NCBI GenBank assembly: GCA_049582065.1
Contig: JBAUTF010000083.1
Coordinates: 1-20,330, forward strand
Origin: DATKSS01 sp049582065
GTDB lineage: Bacteria; Chloroflexota; Dormibacteria; Dormibacterales; Dormibacteraceae
Length of the DNA: 20,330 nt
Reading direction: 5' to 3'
Position 1 is the stretch's first letter, and every line of letters starts with the position of its first letter. Below, one piece after another: positions 16,479 through 20,330 of this stretch. Under the pieces are notes generated by a model. That model was not told the origin of the DNA, searched no databases, and saw nothing but the letters and a program-made list of their open reading frames with translations. The position numbers and the translations under genes were made by a program.

Positions 16479-16504
16479 GGTGTGACTTTCTGCGTCGACA
16501 CCAA
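16477..16504 (-). promoter_or_regulatory. Inverted repeat in the hsp20 leader, touching the ribosome-binding site
   Basis: TTGGTGT (16477-16483) and ACACCAA (16498-16504) are perfect 7-bp arms with 14 nt between. In the hsp20 message the 3' arm ends inside AAGGAGG, so the hairpin could act as a heat-labile leader (RNA thermometer) or, as DNA, as a repressor operator. This is inference from position only. Confidence 0.45.
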
Positions 16505-16600
16505 CCTAGATCGCGCCTGCTTGCGTGCCTAGGGCCGATCGTCATGCGACGTTAAGGACGCCACCAGATGCGCCTGGTCGATCGAGACATAGAGCCTTTA

Positions 16601-16619
16601 GCCACCAATTTCCAGTGGC
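16601..16619. promoter_or_regulatory. Inverted repeat in the hsp20/lon-like divergent spacer
   Basis: GCCAC (16601-16605) and GTGGC (16615-16619) are perfect 5-bp arms around an AT-richer 9-nt centre. A five-base arm is weak evidence alone. It is listed because it is one of three inverted repeats in this 200-bp divergent regulatory region. Confidence 0.25.
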
Positions 16620-16628
16620 GGTCGGCAC

Positions 16629-16658
16629 GAGAGTATTGACCGGGCTGCGCCTACTCTC
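16629..16658 (+). promoter_or_regulatory. Inverted repeat directly before the lon-like start codon
   Basis: GAGAGTA (16629-16635) and TACTCTC (16652-16658) are perfect 7-bp arms with 16 nt between, ending 5 nt before GTG 16664. The start has no ordinary ribosome-binding site, so this hairpin or operator may be part of how initiation is controlled. Confidence 0.45.
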
Positions 16659-16663
16659 TGGCC

Positions 16664-19141
16664 GTGGAAGAGCACCGGCTCAAGCCAGACCAACTTCGCC
16701 GCCAGTTGGATCCTGCGACGCTGCCTTTCGATTCGACCCTGGAGATCTCCCCGCTCCAGGCGCCCTTCGGGCAGGACCGCGCCATGGAAGCGCTCCAGTT
16801 CGGCGTCGGGATCGACAGCCCGGGTTACAACATCTTCGTCAGCGGTGTGACCGGCTCAGGCCGGACGAGCATCGTGCGCTCGTACCTCGAACAGGTGGCA
16901 AAGGAAAGACCCACTCCCGACGACTGGGTCCATGTCCACAACTTCGACCACGCTGACCGGCCAAGAGTCTTGAGCCTGCCGGCGGGGAGCGGCCGTCAGC
17001 TTGCGGCAGACATGGAGGCTTTCATTCGCGAGGCGCGCCAGCAGATAGCGCATTCGTTCGAGACCGAGCGTTACGCCGAGCGAAGGCGGCAGCTCGCCGC
17101 GGAGTTCGAGCAGCGCCGTGATCCCCTGCTCGAGGAGCTCGGGAAGTTCGCGCGAGAGCGCGGCTTCGTAATCGAGGCGACGCCGGGCGGCATGGTCACG
17201 CTGCCCGTGAATGCCGACCGGCCGATGAAACCCGAGGAGCTCCAGAAGCTGACCGACATCGAGCGCCAGGCCATCGAGCAGCGCGCCATCGAGGTGCAGA
17301 CGCAGCTGGCGAGCACCTTCCGGCGGGTCAACCAGTTGGAGCGAGAAGGCGCGCAGCTGCTCGCCAAGCTCGATCGTGAGATCGCGACCTTCGCGATCGA
17401 ACCGCTGCTGCACGGGCTCCGCGAGAGGTACGCGAAGCACCCCGACGTGGTCGCCCACCTGGATCGGATCGGACAGGACGTGCCCGACCACCTGCCTGAC
17501 TTCCGACAGCGCGACTCCCAGGGGGGCGCCGCAGAACCATCCTCGCCGATCGAGGCCGCGCTGGCGACGGATCACACCAATCGCTACCGGATCAACGTGA
17601 TCGTCGACAACACCGGGCTGACGGGGGCGCCGGTGACGGTGGAGGCAAACCCCACTTACTACAACCTCGTGGGGCGAATCGAATACCGCGCCACCTTCGG
17701 GACCATGTTCACGGATTTCCGCCAGGTCAAGGGAGGTGCCCTGCAACGCTCCAACGGGGGCTTCCTGATCCTGGAGGCCGCCGACGTGCTGCGCAACCCA
17801 TTCGCTTGGGAGGCCCTGGTCCGGGCCTTGAGCACCCGCGAGGTGCGCATCGAGAACCTCGGCGAGCAGTACTCGGCGAGCCCCACCGGCAGCCTTTCGC
17901 CAGCGCCCATACCGCTGCGCACCAAGGTCGTGCTGGTCGGCCCACCGATCCTCTATCAGCTTCTGCACCGCCTGGACGACGAGTTCAGAGAGCTCTTCAA
18001 GGTGCGCGTCGACTTCGCGCCGGAGGTGGAGTGGACGGCCGGGAGCGTCGAGATGCTCAGCGCTTTCATCAGCCGCTGGGTCGCCATGAACGACCTGAAG
18101 CACTTCGACCGGGGCGGTGTCGCGAGGCTGGTCGAGGAGGCCGCTCGTTGGCAGGATGACCAGCGCAAGCTGTCGACACGGCTCCGCGACGTGGCCGACC
18201 TTGCGACTGAGGCCAGCTACTGGGCCGGCCGCCAATCTCATGAGCTCGTGCGTTCCAACGACGTCAAGCGCGCCGTCAGCGAGAAGGCCCGCCGATCGAG
18301 CCTCAGCGAGGAGCGCCTGCGTGAGCTCATCGACGACGGGACGATCAGGGTCGAGACCGAGGGGAACAGGGTCGGTCAGCTCAACGGGCTTTCGGTCGTC
18401 GAGCTCGGAGACCACCGTTTCGGAATGCCGAGCCGCGTCTCGGCCTCGGTCGCGCTCGGCCGCGGAACGCTGGAGAGCATCGACCGGGAGACCGAGATGG
18501 GCGGCCCGATCCACAACAAGGGCTTTTTGATCGTGTCGGGCTACCTCGCAGGCAAATACGCCCAGAGATGGCCGCTCGCCATGCGAGCGACCATCACATT
18601 CGAGCAGTCCTACGACGAGGTGGAAGGCGATTCGGCGTCGTCGACAGAGTTGTACGCCCTGCTTTCGGCCCTCGCCGGAGTGCCGTTGAAGCAGAACATC
18701 GCAGTCACCGGCTCGGTGGACCAGCACGGGAGCGTGCAGGCGGTCGGCGGGGTGACCGACAAGATCGAGGGCTTCTTCAAAGTGTGCCGATCAAGGGGCC
18801 TGTCGGGCGACCAGGGGGTGATGATCCCTGCGTCAAACGTGCGCCACCTCATGCTCTCCGACGATGTCGTCGATGCGGTCCGCGACGGCAAGTTCAATAT
18901 CTGGGCTGTGGCGGATGTCGACCAGGGGATCGAGATCCTCACCGGCACTCCAGCCGGAGACCGCTCCCCCGACGGCGAATACCCGGCGGGCACCATCCAC
19001 AACCTCGTCGCGCAGAAGCTGCGGAGCTATGCGGATCTCCAGGCGGCTTTTGGCGGCGGGCCGAACGGGAGGGCTGGCCACGCCTTGAGCGAGGCCCGGC
19101 CGCAAGCCCGAGGCGCGCCGCATCTAAAGTTGACCGAGTGA
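16664..19141 (+). CDS. LonB-type ATP-dependent protease (AAA_32 + Lon_C)
   Basis: This 825-residue protein has an AAA+ unit interrupted by a long helical insert and a C-terminal Lon protease domain, as in the AAA_32/Lon family, without the N-terminal domain of classical LonA. The P-loop is GVTGSGRTS at 61-69, with Arg67 where Lys is usual. A coiled-coil-like insert spans about 115-270. QRSNGGFLILEAADVL (361-376) is the Walker B region and KVVLVGPPILY (421-431) a sensor strand. The protease dyad is Ser657 in VEGDSASS and Lys700 in GGVTDKIEGFF, by analogy with Lon. Residues 560-760 match the Lon_C core throughout. GTG 16664 is the only start that keeps the N-terminal helix. It is divergent from hsp20 and overlaps the site-2 protease gene by 4 bp (GTGA), so the two proteases are probably co-translated. 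Confidence 0.93.
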   Translation: MEEHRLKPDQLRRQLDPATLPFDSTLEISPLQAPFGQDRAMEALQFGVGIDSPGYNIFVSGVTGSGRTSIVRSYLEQVAKERPTPDDWVHVHNFDHADRPRVLSLPAGSGRQLAADMEAFIREARQQIAHSFETERYAERRRQLAAEFEQRRDPLLEELGKFARERGFVIEATPGGMVTLPVNADRPMKPEELQKLTDIERQAIEQRAIEVQTQLASTFRRVNQLEREGAQLLAKLDREIATFAIEPLLHGLRERYAKHPDVVAHLDRIGQDVPDHLPDFRQRDSQGGAAEPSSPIEAALATDHTNRYRINVIVDNTGLTGAPVTVEANPTYYNLVGRIEYRATFGTMFTDFRQVKGGALQRSNGGFLILEAADVLRNPFAWEALVRALSTREVRIENLGEQYSASPTGSLSPAPIPLRTKVVLVGPPILYQLLHRLDDEFRELFKVRVDFAPEVEWTAGSVEMLSAFISRWVAMNDLKHFDRGGVARLVEEAARWQDDQRKLSTRLRDVADLATEASYWAGRQSHELVRSNDVKRAVSEKARRSSLSEERLRELIDDGTIRVETEGNRVGQLNGLSVVELGDHRFGMPSRVSASVALGRGTLESIDRETEMGGPIHNKGFLIVSGYLAGKYAQRWPLAMRATITFEQSYDEVEGDSASSTELYALLSALAGVPLKQNIAVTGSVDQHGSVQAVGGVTDKIEGFFKVCRSRGLSGDQGVMIPASNVRHLMLSDDVVDAVRDGKFNIWAVADVDQGIEILTGTPAGDRSPDGEYPAGTIHNLVAQKLRSYADLQAAFGGGPNGRAGHALSEARPQARGAPHLKLTE

Positions 19142-20262
19142 CTCCTAGCATCCGCCTCGGTCGATTGTTCGGGATCGAGATCGGCGCCAACTGGAGCCTC
19201 ATCTTCATCTTCGCCCTGATCACGTGGACCCTCGCCACCAGCGTCCTGTCGGTGGACGTCCCGGGGCAGAGCGTGGCCGCCTACTGGCTTGTAGCCGCCG
19301 CCGGCGCGGTCGTCTTCTACGCCTGCCTGCTCGCGCACGAGATGTCCCACGCGCTGGTCGCGCGGCGGAGCGGGGTCAAGGTTGCCGGGATCACGCTGTG
19401 GCTGTTCGGCGGCGTCTCGCAACTCGAAGGCGAGCCGAAGAGCGCAGGCTCGGAGGCGCTCATCGCGGTCGTCGGACCCCTGACGAGCTTCACGATCGCG
19501 CTGGTCGCGTTCGGCGTGGCGTACGCCATCCCCGGCAACGGCCTGATCCCCGACCTCCTCTACTGGCTGGCGTTCGTCAACGTCGCGCTGGGGTTGTTCA
19601 ACCTTGTGCCCGCATTCCCTCTCGACGGTGGCAGGCTGCTGAGCTCGTTCTTCTGGTGGCGGTCGGGCAGCCGCCGGAGCGGCGTCCACAACGCGGTGAG
19701 GGTCGGCAGGGTCTTCGCCTTCCTGATGATCGCCGGCGGAGTGCTGGAACTCTTCAGCGGCCAGGTTGCCAGCGGCATCTGGATCGCGTTCATCGGCTGG
19801 TTCCTACTCTCGGCGGGCTCGTCCGAGGAGGCCGGCGCCACAGTGAGGGCCATGCTCAGGTCGGTGCCGGTCTCGGCCGCCATGTCGTCGCCCGTGGTCG
19901 TCGTGCCGGATTGGCTCACCGTCGGCCAGTTCCTGGAGTCGGTCGCCCCACACCACAGCTTCACGACCTACCCCGTGCACGAACCGTCCGGCAAGCTGAC
20001 CGGGGTGGTCCGGCTGTCCGAGCTGGTCCGGGTCTCGCCCGGCGACCGTGAGGCAAAGCGGCTTTCGGACTGCGCGCGGCCCATCTCGGAAGTGCCGGTG
20101 GCCGGGCCCTCCGACGACCTCGGCGCCCTGGTGGAACGCCTAGGCGGGGCGATGGAGCAGCGGATCCTCGTATTCGACCAGGAAAAGCTGGTCGGGATCG
20201 TCGCGCCGATCGACCTGGCAAGGCTCTTGACCGTCCGCCAGACGCTCGGAACCCGGCCGTAG
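19138..20262 (+). CDS. Site-2 protease family (M50) membrane metalloprotease with CBS domains
   Basis: This intramembrane zinc protease (374 residues) cuts transmembrane segments. Six or so helices occupy residues 15-240. The zinc site is HEMSH at 67-71, and the third ligand is in NLVPAFPLDGGR (155-166, Asp163). The tail (about 245-370) is a pair of CBS domains, for example FTTYPVHEPSGKLTGVVRLSEL and RILVFDQEKLVGIVAPIDLARLL, placing it in the SpoIVFB-like group whose activity can respond to nucleotide binding. GTG 19138 overlaps the lon-like stop as GTGA; upstream codons in this frame are antisense-like and not part of it. After the stop only a weak 5-bp hairpin (20270-20285) and about 45 bp without features remain before the window ends. 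Confidence 0.93.
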   Translation: MTPSIRLGRLFGIEIGANWSLIFIFALITWTLATSVLSVDVPGQSVAAYWLVAAAGAVVFYACLLAHEMSHALVARRSGVKVAGITLWLFGGVSQLEGEPKSAGSEALIAVVGPLTSFTIALVAFGVAYAIPGNGLIPDLLYWLAFVNVALGLFNLVPAFPLDGGRLLSSFFWWRSGSRRSGVHNAVRVGRVFAFLMIAGGVLELFSGQVASGIWIAFIGWFLLSAGSSEEAGATVRAMLRSVPVSAAMSSPVVVVPDWLTVGQFLESVAPHHSFTTYPVHEPSGKLTGVVRLSELVRVSPGDREAKRLSDCARPISEVPVAGPSDDLGALVERLGGAMEQRILVFDQEKLVGIVAPIDLARLLTVRQTLGTRP

Positions 20263-20330
20263 GCGCGCCGGCTTGGCTGGAAGCCCTAATGACTACTGCG
20301 GCCTAGTGCCAGATGTGGGCGGGAATCTGA

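Noticed and set aside
16464..16663. CIRCE or HspR/HAIR heat-shock operators upstream of hsp20 and the lon-like gene
   Set aside because: No TTAGCACTC-N9-GAGTGCTAA or CTTGAGT-N7-ACTCAAG pattern is present on either strand.
16856..18727. 623-codon minus-strand frame opposite the lon-like gene
   Set aside because: It is antisense to a complete AAA+/Lon protease with all motifs; the product is low-complexity and unlike any protein.
18568..19137. Upstream 190-codon extension of the site-2 protease frame
   Set aside because: The added residues are an out-of-frame reading of the lon-like gene; the conserved protease begins at GTG 19138.
20263..20330. Gene or tRNA at the right edge
   Set aside because: No cloverleaf, start with ribosome-binding site or coding pattern was seen in the last 68 bp; only a weak 5-bp hairpin without a T-run.

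Overview
This 20.3 kb window is a gene-dense piece of a high-G+C bacterial chromosome. About 21 protein-coding genes lie on both strands with short spacers, several 4-15 bp overlaps and many GTG starts. Gene content (a WS/DGAT acyltransferase, a CtpE-like P-type ATPase, a FAA1/FadD15-like acyl-CoA synthetase, FtsH, a LonB-type protease, a site-2 protease, and a ferritin/VIT1 fusion) fits an actinobacterium or a soil Chloroflexota/Dormibacterota-type lineage. The sequence alone does not settle which. No IS element, CRISPR array, tRNA or rRNA was seen.

Left part (1-5.3 kb): the 5' part of a P-type cation ATPase runs off the left edge on the minus strand. Divergent from it is a WS/DGAT acyltransferase followed by a small membrane protein. 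A convergent patatin-like lipase overlaps that small gene by 4 bp. A single-domain cupin and a glutamate dehydrogenase then converge on a shared bidirectional terminator.

Middle part (5.4-13.3 kb): a plus-strand run of CBS-pair protein, small membrane-anchored protein, PRC-barrel-like protein and FtsH looks like a membrane or stress module. It is interrupted at about 6.18-6.35 kb by a purine-rich, 51% G+C segment with a 10-bp long-range closing helix, which I read as a structured RNA. It is the most anomalous stretch of DNA in the window. Then come a minus-strand phosphoesterase and DUF4013-like membrane protein, a glutamate-racemase homologue in which both catalytic cysteines are serine, a minus-strand MBL-fold hydrolase, and a ferritin-like/VIT1 metal transporter.

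Right part (13.3-20.3 kb): a small membrane protein and a long-chain acyl-CoA synthetase precede a pyridoxamine-oxidase-like flavoprotein that overlaps the synthetase. A strong terminator separates these from a minus-strand Hsp20. Divergent from hsp20 is a LonB-type ATP-dependent protease that overlaps by 4 bp a site-2 intramembrane protease with CBS domains. FtsH, Hsp20, the Lon-type protease and the site-2 protease make this a protein-quality-control neighbourhood. The acyltransferase, patatin and acyl-CoA synthetase form a loose neutral-lipid set.

Best leads: the double Cys-to-Ser glutamate racemase homologue; the structured RNA before the PRC-barrel gene; and perfect 7-bp inverted repeats lying against the translation starts of gdhA, hsp20 and the lon-like gene.
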